Assembly (NCBI GenBank): GCA_037138755.1
Contig: JBAXHT010000003.1
Location: forward strand, 124,001 to 188,000
DNA length: 64,000 nucleotides
Source of the DNA: Armatimonadota bacterium
GTDB taxonomy: Bacteria > Armatimonadota > Fimbriimonadia > Fimbriimonadales > Fimbriimonadaceae
Direction: 5' to 3'
The notes beneath the pieces are model-generated. The model was not told where the DNA came from, did no database searches, and was given only the letters and a program-made list of their open reading frames with translations. Made by a program: the position numbers and the translations under genes. Shown in pieces: positions 16,742 to 24,819 of the stretch (positions are counted from its first letter, which is position 1; every line of letters begins with the position of its first letter).

Positions 16742-17947
16742 ATGCTTTCTTTCCTCGGTGCAATTGTATTGAGTCAGGGCGGTGCAAAACCGCCCGTACT
16801 TCCAGTTCAGGAGATCACTACTCCGGTTGAGGTGCCATTCCGCACATCAGATACCGCGATCATAGTTGATGCTGAAGTCAACGGCAAGAAGGTGTCTCTG
16901 ATGTTCGATACGGGATTTGGTGGCTTCGTACTTTGCGACGCGGGAATAAACCTTGGCAAACCCGACGGTAAAATGGGCCTTCGCGACTTTGTCGGATCGT
17001 TCGACGTAGACACAGTGACGATCAAGTCCCTGAAACTGGGAAGTATGTCGATTCCGGTCGCTGATAGAAAAGCGGCGGCAGTCTTACGAGAAGGAGCGGA
17101 CAACAGCCTTACTTATGGGCAGCATTGCGACGGTATCATGGGCTTCTCCGTCATCTCGGAGAACATCACCGAGATCAACTTTGAGAAGAAGAAGTTCATC
17201 TTTTATCCAAAGACATACGATATTTCGACCCGGAAGCCAGACGGGGTGAAGACGTTTCTCTCTAAGTTGATTCCGGCGGGACACTCTTCGCTAGAGATGC
17301 TGGTGAAGACTGAGGCCGGGAAGTCACTCGTGCTTGCCCTCGACACCGGAAACAGTTTTTACATCACGACTCACAAGGACGTGCTGGATCGAGTTGGCGT
17401 GATGCCGCTGTCCAAGCGCCCAACGTATGTCTCGCAATCCTATGTCGCATCGGGTCCGGTGGACTCCTACAGCGTCCAGATGCCGAAGATGTTCGTCTTC
17501 GGAGTTCCGGTCGAGTCAAGTGTCTGGGACATTATTGATCTCCCGTCTTCATCTGCGGAAGGCGACGGAACCGTTGGCTTCGGATTCTTGAAAAACTTTA
17601 ACGTCACTATCGACTACCAACGTCGGCGCGTCTGGATGGAGAACTTTACGGGCAAGACCACTGATGAAAAGCTTGGAGAGGCGGGGATGTTTACAGCTTG
17701 GGACGACAAGTCCAAAAATTGGATCGTTTCGTTTATCGTTAAGGGTGGCCCTGCCGAAGCAGCCGGGATCAAGCGCGGCGACGTCTTTCTAGGATTCGGC
17801 ACTGAAGAGGTCGGCAATATCGGTTATCTACGAATGCGAAAGCGTTTCCAAGGCCCTGCAGGTTCGGAAATCAAACTAACCCTCTCTCGAAAAGGTGAAC
17901 TCTACCGAAAGTCCCTCACTCTAACCCCGCTGGTCAACCTGCCGTAA
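16742..17947 (+). CDS. Secreted retropepsin-like aspartyl protease with PDZ domain
   Basis: 401 residues with a short signal peptide (about 1-13). Two aspartyl protease lobes are visible: the first catalytic motif is DTG at 56-58 (LMFDTGFGG), the second DTG at 201-203 (LVLALDTGNSF). A PDZ domain covers about 325-395 (GGPAEAAGIKRGDVFLGFG). Bacterial proteins of this build are thought to be periplasmic or surface proteases, with PDZ guiding substrates; the substrate is unknown. Having both DTG motifs in one chain suggests it can act without dimerising. Its tail overlaps the convergent symporter gene by 14 bp. Confidence 0.88.
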   Translation: MLSFLGAIVLSQGGAKPPVLPVQEITTPVEVPFRTSDTAIIVDAEVNGKKVSLMFDTGFGGFVLCDAGINLGKPDGKMGLRDFVGSFDVDTVTIKSLKLGSMSIPVADRKAAAVLREGADNSLTYGQHCDGIMGFSVISENITEINFEKKKFIFYPKTYDISTRKPDGVKTFLSKLIPAGHSSLEMLVKTEAGKSLVLALDTGNSFYITTHKDVLDRVGVMPLSKRPTYVSQSYVASGPVDSYSVQMPKMFVFGVPVESSVWDIIDLPSSSAEGDGTVGFGFLKNFNVTIDYQRRRVWMENFTGKTTDEKLGEAGMFTAWDDKSKNWIVSFIVKGGPAEAAGIKRGDVFLGFGTEEVGNIGYLRMRKRFQGPAGSEIKLTLSRKGELYRKSLTLTPLVNLP

Positions 17948-19196
17948 CTGGCTCCCGCCCTTCAAGAATCGCAGTCGACGCCATGTCGCCCATCACGTTG
18001 ATGGTCGTACGGCAACGGTCAAGGAACCAGTCGACGGTGAGAAGGAGAGGGATGTACTCAACGGGGAGGTTGACGGCTTTGAAGACGGCTAGCATCGTGA
18101 CAAGGCCGGCCTCGGGGATTCCGGCGGCGCCGACGCTCGCAATGACTGACATGATGACAACGATCACCTGCTGGCCGACAGGCAGGTGCATACCGATTCC
18201 CTGGGCGATGAAGAGGGCGGCCATCGCCTCGTACAGAGCAGTTCCGTCATGGTTGAAGGTTCCGCCAACCATAATTCCCATGCTTGCGTTCTCGTCCTTG
18301 ATCTTGAGATTCTCGGTGGCGCATCGGTAAGTGACGGGCAGAGTCGCCGCGGAAGACGCGGTAGAGAACGCCATGAAGAATGCGTCTTTGCCACCCTTTA
18401 GGAAGACCATAGGTGAGATGCGGCTGGACAGCGACATTCGGAGCAAGTAGAACCCTCCCATCACCAGCAACGCAAAAACCACGCTGAGAACCCAAACGCC
18501 CATCCCGGCGAGGCTCTCAAGTCCCTTAGTTGCGACCACACGGGTGACCACCGCAAAGACGGCAAGCGGCACCAATTCAAAAACCCAATGCAGGATCTTA
18601 GAAGTGAGCTGGAAGAAGGCGTTGAGCGTCTTTTGGAAGTGCTCGATGGTTGACTTGAGCGCTGGCTGCTCGGAGTGTAGAAGTAGCCTCATTGCGATAC
18701 CGAACGCGATTGCGATGAGGATAATGCCAATGATGTCGTTCTTTTGGAATGGTGAGACAAAGTCGGTGGGAATGGAGTCCAGCAAGTGGTTCCAGATGTT
18801 GTAGGGTTCCTTTTCCGGGGCAGCACCTTTCTCGGTGAAAACGTTTCGAAGGTGGTCACCCGGTCGGGCAATGTTGGCGACGAGCAGCCCGACTAGAATC
18901 GCGACAACGGTGTTGCTCATCAAGAGCCACATCAGCTTTCCGGCTTTGCGACCTGTGATGTTTGCTCCGACAATTGACCCAATGACGGCTGTAAAGATCA
19001 GAGGAGTTGCAAGTAGACGCAAAACACGCAGAACAATATCGGCAATCCACTTGAACGATTCGCCTGTAATTCCCGTTGCTTCGGTCAAACTGACCAGCGG
19101 ACCGAAGCCCGAGTGCCACGCATGACCCAGCACCGCGCCGATCAGGAGCGAGATGATGATCTTTACAAAAAGGGGAATGCGCTTGTACGCCGCCAT
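17934..19196 (-). CDS. Dicarboxylate/glutamate:cation symporter (DAACS family)
   Basis: 420 residues from ATG 19196, chosen because TAGAAT ends 7 nt before it; the frame also allows ATG 19205. It is a GltP/DctA-type secondary transporter in the inner membrane. Marks of the family are the serine-rich hairpin AFSTASSAATLPVT, the GTFNHDGTALYEAMAALFIAQ segment in the place of the usual NMDGT motif (here NHDGT), and the C-terminal DWFLDRCRTTINVMGD. His replaces Met in that motif, otherwise the binding region looks intact. Substrate could be glutamate, aspartate or C4-dicarboxylates. Confidence 0.92.
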   Translation of the reverse strand: MAAYKRIPLFVKIIISLLIGAVLGHAWHSGFGPLVSLTEATGITGESFKWIADIVLRVLRLLATPLIFTAVIGSIVGANITGRKAGKLMWLLMSNTVVAILVGLLVANIARPGDHLRNVFTEKGAAPEKEPYNIWNHLLDSIPTDFVSPFQKNDIIGIILIAIAFGIAMRLLLHSEQPALKSTIEHFQKTLNAFFQLTSKILHWVFELVPLAVFAVVTRVVATKGLESLAGMGVWVLSVVFALLVMGGFYLLRMSLSSRISPMVFLKGGKDAFFMAFSTASSAATLPVTYRCATENLKIKDENASMGIMVGGTFNHDGTALYEAMAALFIAQGIGMHLPVGQQVIVVIMSVIASVGAAGIPEAGLVTMLAVFKAVNLPVEYIPLLLTVDWFLDRCRTTINVMGDMASTAILEGREPVTAG

Positions 19197-19203
19197 ACCG
19201 CGC

Positions 19204-19209
19204 ATTCTA
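19204..19209 (-). promoter_or_regulatory. Probable -10 box (TAGAAT) for leaderless symporter gene
   Basis: On the minus strand TAGAAT is followed by 7 nt and then ATG 19196. The hexamer would be inside the coding sequence if the upstream ATG 19205 were used. Confidence 0.6.
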
Positions 19210-19211
19210 CT

Positions 19212-19240
19212 TTAGAGAATGCCCTAAATTAGAGAATGCC
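19212..19240. repeat. 12-bp direct repeat near the symporter promoter
   Basis: TTAGAGAATGCC occurs at 19212-19223 and again at 19229-19240, a 17-bp period. It overlaps the stop codon of the ArgC-like gene and lies just upstream of the symporter -10 box. It may be a local duplication or an operator. Confidence 0.6.
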
Positions 19241-19918
19241 GAGGGACTCTTCAAAGCCGCACATCACATTCATCATGTGAACGTATTGTGCGGCTCCAAG
19301 CTTGCCGTTGATGTCTGCCATCACGTGGATGCTCAGCAAGCTCTCGATTTCTCCGGGGGAGAGTTCCAAGTAGTAGGATGCGAACGGAGTATCCGCAACC
19401 AACTCCTTGTTCCACTCGTTGTCCCTCCGCTCCCTCACAAAGAAAGATCTGGCGTATCGTTCGCGGTAGATCTCGTCGAGGTCGTCGAAGTTGTCTGGAT
19501 TGCGGATTTTGGCGACGACGTAGACTCCCCGAACCGAACCAAGATCGTGGTTCTCGGATTGCAGCATGATTCCGCCCGTCCAATTTGCCGAAGCTAGTTC
19601 TGTCTCGATGACCGACTGCTGGGCATCCGGGAACGAAGTCAGGACAGCCGGTGCTTCAATAAGAAGTCCCGCCTCGCTGATCGGTCCGAGCGCCAAAAGG
19701 GCAAGTGTTCCAGCGGGAGATGGAACCCAGCAGTGGTCTGCACAGACAAGCGGATTGTTATCAATCAGCTCGATGAGTCCTCCGACTTCACCCGTTCCGG
19801 CGTTCACCGAGCGCGAGCCAAACTCGATTCCCGGATGATTCGATGGCACAAGTTCCACTCTCGGATGTTGCCCAAGCAGTTCTGTGATGATCGGATTCGA
19901 TGAGCCAGCATGAATCAT
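19229..19918 (-). CDS. ArgC-like protein lacking most of the NAD(P)-binding domain
   Basis: 229 residues, against about 345 for N-acetyl-gamma-glutamyl-phosphate reductase. Three regions align by eye with ArgC: the N-terminal ITELLGQHPRVELV (ArgC: LLRLLxxHPxVEL), the active-site region DHCWVPSPAGTLALLALGPI (ArgC: NPGCYPTAxxLALxPL) with Cys63 at the catalytic place, and the C-terminal AAQYVHMMNVMCGFEESLGI (ArgC: GxAxQxxQNMNLMxGLxETxGL). Some 85 residues between the first two, most of the Rossmann domain, are missing, so reduction with NADPH looks unlikely. The start overlaps the preceding gene by 4 nt. Homology is by pattern only. Confidence 0.6.
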   Translation of the reverse strand: MIHAGSSNPIITELLGQHPRVELVPSNHPGIEFGSRSVNAGTGEVGGLIELIDNNPLVCADHCWVPSPAGTLALLALGPISEAGLLIEAPAVLTSFPDAQQSVIETELASANWTGGIMLQSENHDLGSVRGVYVVAKIRNPDNFDDLDEIYRERYARSFFVRERRDNEWNKELVADTPFASYYLELSPGEIESLLSIHVMADINGKLGAAQYVHMMNVMCGFEESLGIL

Positions 19919-20571
19919 TTTGCTAGGCTCACGGACATGTTGATTTTCGCTTTACTAATTTTCTTAGTCTTCTGGTCCGGGATGTCCATGTTCATCACCA
20001 TGTTCATGGAGTAAAGCTGCCCATCCGAAACTCTGACCACTTGGGTTCCTGAACCGGTAGAGTTGAACAGAGCCTTCATGTCCATATTGAAGTTGATGGT
20101 TGCAACTCGCGTTCCTTTGACGGTTGAAATTCCGACAAAGGTGTAGTTCCCCTTAATCGGGACTCCACCAGCGACTCCACCAGCCATTTGAACGTCGCCA
20201 GTCCACTTTTGACCAACCTTAATCGCATCCAATGGTAATCCTAGGGAGCCGGTAAACGATCCGAAGTTATTGTCCGTCGGCTTGCCGTACTTGTCCAGAG
20301 TCATCGTCACAGACTGTGGCTTCTCGCCGGGATAGACAGTGCTAGTCTGAATTACTTTGTTGCCGTTTGGTTTGACGTCCAGCACTTTGACGATAACGCT
20401 CATCGACTGATTTGATGCCTGTGGGCCGGCAAACCGAACGTTCATGTTGTATTTGAAGTTCTGTCCCTTGACGTATTTTGTCGAGAACTTGTACTTGCCT
20501 CCGGAGACTGGAGTGACCTGAGAAACCGTAAGGGATGCAAGAGCAAGGAAGGGAAGGCAAGCGTATTTCAT
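19915..20571 (-). CDS. Secreted protein of unknown function (DUF6263-like beta fold)
   Basis: 218 residues from ATG 20571, where a signal peptide (MKYACLPFLALASLTVSQ) begins; an open frame extends upstream without support. The mature part is beta-rich with alternating polar residues (YKFSTKYVKGQNFKYNMNV; VGQKWTGDVQMAGGVAGG) as in DUF6263-type envelope proteins that may bind lipids; the assignment is tentative. It is translationally coupled (4-nt ATGA overlap) to the ArgC-like gene, so the two may share a task, an odd pairing of an exported and a cytoplasmic product. It is divergent from the M16 pair across 59 bp. Confidence 0.65.
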   Translation of the reverse strand: MKYACLPFLALASLTVSQVTPVSGGKYKFSTKYVKGQNFKYNMNVRFAGPQASNQSMSVIVKVLDVKPNGNKVIQTSTVYPGEKPQSVTMTLDKYGKPTDNNFGSFTGSLGLPLDAIKVGQKWTGDVQMAGGVAGGVPIKGNYTFVGISTVKGTRVATINFNMDMKALFNSTGSGTQVVRVSDGQLYSMNMVMNMDIPDQKTKKISKAKINMSVSLAK

Positions 20572-20630
20572 GCTAGTTTTCAACCTGGAGACCTGGCAAG
20601 ATTGTACCGCCGTCGTATACTTCCTACGTT

Positions 20631-21746
20631 TTGCCGTTGACTTCAATTGCTGCTTTACTGGTGCTCGGTCAGACTCGCTTCCGAGAGGAGAACGGATTGC
20701 GGACGGTGCTGGCAAATGACTCCGTGATCTACGTGCAGCAGATGCAGGCACCGCTAGTCACCTTTCAGCTCTTGGTGGCAAATGCGAACAACCCTGATTC
20801 CGCACCTATCTACGGCTACCGGCACTTGATCGAGCACATCATCGCCCGGTCAGTTCCTGGCCATGATGTGCTGATTCAGTCATCTGGAGGGGCACTCGAT
20901 GCGGCGACATCGCGCGACATTGTTCGATTTGAATGGCGAGTCCCGCCAGGCCTCGTACCCGTCGTGGTTTCCACTATGAGAAAGTTTCTTGACTGGAAGA
21001 CGGTCACTCAGGCCGAGATCGCTCGGGAATCAGCGATCATCGGGCACGAACTTGCGCTACAGGATTCAGTTGCTAACTCAACGGCCGAAGCCTGGAATGC
21101 GGTCTTTGAGGAGCAGGGTCTTTCGATGATGGGCGACAAGGAGTCGTGCTCTAAAGCAACTCCGGAGCAGCTGACGAGTCTTTGGAAAAAGATCACAGTC
21201 GGCAGTCAAATCGTCGTCTCAGTTGCCGGTCCGGTGGATAAAGTGGCCCTGACCAAGCTAGTACGCAATGAGCTAGAGGGGTTTCCAAGGGGTCCCGTCA
21301 AGTCATGGCCGAGCCGAACGATTTCTGGTTCGTACGGTACAAAGCAGCTCGCGGCAATCGTCGTCCCGCCCATTGGTTCTCCAGGTGCAATCTCGGCACT
21401 TGCCGCCGCCCTTGGAGCAAGCGCCCGTTTATCGCGCCCGTTCTTTAGCTACACGCCATCGGCCCGCCCGGGAGTTGCCCTCTTGGGTTCTCTCGACGAA
21501 GCAGAAGAGATTGCTAAAGTGTTGAAGGAGGAAGATCCGGCCGTGGCTTACCGCACGGGAAAGGCGTACTTATATGCTTGGATCAAGGGTGAAGTCGGAA
21601 ATCCGACGAAATCCGCGACGTTCAATGGAACGCTTTTGAGTGCCGGATTGAGCCAGCGTCCTTCCAAACTTTGGGAGCAAGTGGAATATGCCGACTACGC
21701 TCAATTCCTGAACTACTGGCGCCAAATCCAGGCGGTGGCAAAGTGA
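20631..21746 (+). CDS. M16 family zinc peptidase, catalytic subunit
   Basis: 371 residues starting at TTG 20631 (TTG 20637 is an alternative). A hydrophobic leader (about 4-14) suggests export. The inverted zinc motif HLIEH is at 65-69, and E133 and E140 in ESAIIGHE reproduce the E-x6-E of M16 peptidases, in which the second Glu is the third zinc ligand. It degrades peptides in a closed chamber formed with a partner half. That partner is the next gene, whose GTG overlaps this stop (GTGA). TATACT lies 9 nt before the start and there is no good ribosome binding site. Confidence 0.85.
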   Translation: MPLTSIAALLVLGQTRFREENGLRTVLANDSVIYVQQMQAPLVTFQLLVANANNPDSAPIYGYRHLIEHIIARSVPGHDVLIQSSGGALDAATSRDIVRFEWRVPPGLVPVVVSTMRKFLDWKTVTQAEIARESAIIGHELALQDSVANSTAEAWNAVFEEQGLSMMGDKESCSKATPEQLTSLWKKITVGSQIVVSVAGPVDKVALTKLVRNELEGFPRGPVKSWPSRTISGSYGTKQLAAIVVPPIGSPGAISALAAALGASARLSRPFFSYTPSARPGVALLGSLDEAEEIAKVLKEEDPAVAYRTGKAYLYAWIKGEVGNPTKSATFNGTLLSAGLSQRPSKLWEQVEYADYAQFLNYWRQIQAVAK

Positions 21747-22885
21747 TTCTATGGGCGTTAGCTGTAGCGCAACCGCTAGTGACGCCTCAGATGATCGAAT
21801 TCCCGACGACCGAAGGGGAAGTTGTCGCTATTGAGGCTCTGATCCGTCTACCCAAACTGGAACCGGGCCACCGGTTTCGCCTGGAACAAGCGGCTTACAA
21901 CGCGGTCAAGATGACTCCTCAATATGGAAAGAGAGACATCTCCCGTATTCTGGCTCCTGGCTACCGCTTCAGGATCGATCAGTTGGCCGACACGCTGAGA
22001 ATAGGGCTGACCGTAGAGCCAAAGGACCTCGGTTCAGGTCTAAGTGTCTTGTCGAGCGTGCTGACGGAACCGACCTTTCTCCCGGACGCGATCAAAGTCG
22101 AGTCGATGCCCGCCATCAGTCCTTGGCTAAAGGCAATTCGTTCTTTCGACCTGGTTCCGATGGAGGTAGATCAGGGCCTGTTGCAAGACATTTGGAAGTA
22201 TGTCATTCGTCCGGAAGCCATCACAGTTGGCGTCCGTGGTCCGATTCCCGCTGGTCGCGCAACCCAGCTTTGGCATGAACGAGAGCGATTCTGGCAGGAG
22301 TATCTGCCCAACAAGACTGTTTCAGGACGATCCCCGAAGCTGAGGCTTGACATTGGGAACCCGCCGATTCTTCTGTTTAGTTCCCAAGTTTCAGTCCTCG
22401 AGCCACTCGACATCATGGCCGCGACCTTGCTGAGCGGAGGCAAAGACACCATTCTTTGGAAGGTATGCCGGGAGAGCTTAACGATGAGCTATCAACAAGA
22501 CGCTTTTCTGATTCCGACGAGCAGCGGGTGGGAGTTCAAGATTGCGATCGCAACCGACAAGCGAATCTTGGAGGAAGACGCGGTTAACCAGCTCAAGTCA
22601 AAGTTGCTAACATCGGTTGACCAACTTTCCGAAGCCGACCTTTCCCACGCCAAAGGGTTGTTGACCGGTTTCTTCGAACTTGGCCAGCCCGGAATTCCTA
22701 TCAGGATCGGGAATACTCAACTTACTGGAGGCGATGCGAACGAGATGCTCTTTCGTGATCTGTACCTCGCAGCAAAAAGCTCGCCACCGTTTTCTTCGAG
22801 CTCCTGGCTCGCCGGTAGCAGCCTCGCCGACGCTAAAAAGCGACTGCGATCAATCATCGAGAATTCCTCCGTCAGCTTCCGGTAA
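21743..22885 (+). CDS. M16 family peptidase-like, non-catalytic subunit
   Basis: 380 residues from GTG 21743, which overlaps the upstream stop. It has the M16 overall layout (GKRDISRILAPGYRFRIDQLADTLRIGLTVEPKDLG; LLSGGKDTILWKVCRESLTMSYQQDAFLIP, seen in parts) but no HxxEH motif. In two-chain M16 enzymes the second subunit binds substrate and completes the chamber, so this is probably such a partner. A short hydrophobic stretch at the N-terminus (LWALAVAQPLV) may be an export signal, matching the catalytic subunit. Confidence 0.78.
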   Translation: MILWALAVAQPLVTPQMIEFPTTEGEVVAIEALIRLPKLEPGHRFRLEQAAYNAVKMTPQYGKRDISRILAPGYRFRIDQLADTLRIGLTVEPKDLGSGLSVLSSVLTEPTFLPDAIKVESMPAISPWLKAIRSFDLVPMEVDQGLLQDIWKYVIRPEAITVGVRGPIPAGRATQLWHERERFWQEYLPNKTVSGRSPKLRLDIGNPPILLFSSQVSVLEPLDIMAATLLSGGKDTILWKVCRESLTMSYQQDAFLIPTSSGWEFKIAIATDKRILEEDAVNQLKSKLLTSVDQLSEADLSHAKGLLTGFFELGQPGIPIRIGNTQLTGGDANEMLFRDLYLAAKSSPPFSSSSWLAGSSLADAKKRLRSIIENSSVSFR

Positions 22886-22944
22886 CAAGAGCGCCCCGCG
22901 AGCCTGCCGAGCGCTGTTGTTCCAGAATGTATCGGCTCACGCCG

Positions 22945-23562
22945 TTATTCTGCTAGAGCTTCTTCTTCAACAGCAACCGCTACCGGAGCTGCTTCTTCAA
23001 CTTTCTTGCTTGCTCGTTTTTTGGTCGTGGTTCCTTGCTCAGAGCCTACGGCTCCTTCGGTGAAGTGAGCTTTGATCCTAATTCGTCGGCTGAGGTCGCC
23101 GTCGCTGATCGTGTTCCAGTTTGCACGGTCGAGGGCCCATTGCCAGCCAATATCAGCGGACGAGTAGCTAAACTCAACTCCGGCCTGCAGGATGTCGGAA
23201 AGCATGGTCTTCAAATCTTCTCGAGTGTTGAGAAGCTCTTCGCCGGCAGCGATGTTTGGAGCCAGTCCGATGTTAACAACGACTGGTTCGTCGTCCAAGA
23301 CGGTGTTCTTAGTAATCTTTTTTGGCAAAGACTCAACGATGGCTGCGTTGATCGAGTGAAGATGGCCCGACATCGAGACCATGAGTTTCTCGTTATCGTT
23401 TGGCCAGATGAAGTACTCGCCTTCGTAGACGGCTTTGGCGTGGCGACCCGTGAGACTGAGCGCGGACGCGACGAGTGCGGCATCGGCGGCAAGAAGCTTG
23501 GGGTGAGTCTTTCTGATCTGATCGACGGCGGATTCAAGCTTCGTGAGGTTACAAATGATCAA
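22945..23562 (-). CDS. Hypothetical protein with Ala/Lys/Glu-rich tail
   Basis: 205 residues from TTG 23562, chosen because AAGGAG stands nine nt before it; the frame stays open to 23631 without such a site. No known family is recognised. The body (1-175) is mixed alpha/beta, with LLAADAALVASALSLTGR, YEGEYFIWPNDNEKLMVSM and DDEPVVVNIGLAPNIAAG. The last 30 residues are low-complexity (KKRASKKVEEAAPVAVAVEE), like tails of nucleic-acid-binding proteins. No signal peptide or membrane segment. It is divergent from the orphan BMP lipoprotein gene. Confidence 0.7.
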   Translation of the reverse strand: MIICNLTKLESAVDQIRKTHPKLLAADAALVASALSLTGRHAKAVYEGEYFIWPNDNEKLMVSMSGHLHSINAAIVESLPKKITKNTVLDDEPVVVNIGLAPNIAAGEELLNTREDLKTMLSDILQAGVEFSYSSADIGWQWALDRANWNTISDGDLSRRIRIKAHFTEGAVGSEQGTTTKKRASKKVEEAAPVAVAVEEEALAE

Positions 23563-23649
23563 ACTGGGTTGCTCCTTATCGACGCAACATAAAATTGCGC
23601 CATAATGTGCCAGTTTACCTCGCCGACGCAAGTCGTTGTCGTACCTGAG

Positions 23650-24690
23650 ATGAGTATGAAAAGGATTCTGTTTGCCCTCCTGGGAGCTTCGCTGGTCTTC
23701 GCTTTGGCCGGATGCACCGGAGGTTCCACTGACTCGACAAGTTCGAGTCCTTCGTCGTCTTCCGCTCCAGCCACCGACGCAGGAGGAAAGAAGCTCCGCA
23801 TCGGAATGGTTTTCGATAGCGGCGGACGAGGCGACAAGTCCTTCAACGACTCGGCCTACGCCGGACTAGAGAAGGCCCAAAAGGAACTTGGCGTCGAGGT
23901 TCAGACCGTTGACAGCAAGGCCGAAAAGGATTATTCGATCAACCTGACAACCCTAGCCGAGCAAAAGTTTGACGTCATTTTCGCGATCGGAATCACCCAA
24001 GGCGAAGCCCTGACGGCAGTTGCGCCAAAGTTTCCTGATGTGAAGTTTGCGATCGTGGATGCCACTGTTGAAGCACCAAACGTCCGTTCTCTTCTTTTCA
24101 GCGAGGAGCAGGGAAGTTACCTGGCCGGGTACGCCGCTGGACTAGCGACCAAGGCTAACAAGATTGGTTTTGTCGGAGGCAAGAAGATCCCTCTCATTGA
24201 GAAGTTTGAGGCTGGCTACAAGGCAGGCGCAATGGCCGCCAATCCGAAAGTCGAAATGCTACCGAGCAAGTACACCGAAAGCTGGGACGACACGCAGCTT
24301 GGTAAAGAGTCTGCGAAATCGCTCTTTAATGCGGGCGCGGACATCGTTTACCACGCAGCAGGACGCTGCGGCGTAGGCGTCATTGCGGCGGCTAAAGAAG
24401 CCGGAAAGCTTGCAATCGGAGTGGACAGCAACCAGGATGATCAAGCTCCTGGTTTCGTCCTCACCTCAATGATTAAGCGAGTCGATGAGTCGGTTTTCCA
24501 GACGATCAAAGACATCAAGGACGGCTCGTTCACCGCCGGATCGAAGGTTTACGACCTCGCTTCAAACGGTGTCGGCCTGAGCGATTTCAAGAACACCAAG
24601 GACAAGATTGGCGAAGACAATCTTAAGAAGATTGAGGCTGTGAAGGCAGACATCGTTGCTAAGAAAATCACGGTTCCGACCAAACTCTGA
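23650..24690 (+). CDS. BMP family ABC transporter substrate-binding lipoprotein (orphan)
   Basis: 346 residues from ATG 23650; ATG 23656 is equally possible. The lipobox LAGC gives an acylated Cys at residue 22, followed by a Ser-rich tether. The fold is basic membrane protein (PnrA/Med) type, with RIGMVFDSGGRGDKSFNDSA near the start and YHAAGRCGVGVIAAAKE in the middle. PnrA-like proteins bind purine nucleosides for ABC import. No ATPase or permease gene is adjacent; the full BMP system is at 34-38 kb, so this may feed that transporter or be a sensor. CATAAT at 23601-23606 is a possible -10 box. Two hairpins follow the gene. Confidence 0.9.
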   Translation: MSMKRILFALLGASLVFALAGCTGGSTDSTSSSPSSSSAPATDAGGKKLRIGMVFDSGGRGDKSFNDSAYAGLEKAQKELGVEVQTVDSKAEKDYSINLTTLAEQKFDVIFAIGITQGEALTAVAPKFPDVKFAIVDATVEAPNVRSLLFSEEQGSYLAGYAAGLATKANKIGFVGGKKIPLIEKFEAGYKAGAMAANPKVEMLPSKYTESWDDTQLGKESAKSLFNAGADIVYHAAGRCGVGVIAAAKEAGKLAIGVDSNQDDQAPGFVLTSMIKRVDESVFQTIKDIKDGSFTAGSKVYDLASNGVGLSDFKNTKDKIGEDNLKKIEAVKADIVAKKITVPTKL

Positions 24691-24707
24691 ACCGAATCCA
24701 TTCCGTG

Positions 24708-24790
24708 CCCCGTAGTGAATTACGGGGACAACAAAACGACCCCGGCCGGTACGAAGTGCTAAACTTAGCTGGTCGGGGTCGTTTTGTTAG
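24708..24790 (+). terminator. Double hairpin terminator
   Basis: First hairpin CCCCGTA/TACGGGG (24708-24726). Second hairpin 24731-24749 pairs with 24769-24787: 14 perfect base pairs then five including two G-U pairs, with a small inner AAGT/ACTT helix, ending in GTTTTGTTAG. It lies between the BMP gene and the desaturase gene. Confidence 0.88.
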
Positions 24791-24819
24791 TCGTTCAGTC
24801 GGCTCCCCTGGCAGCAGTT

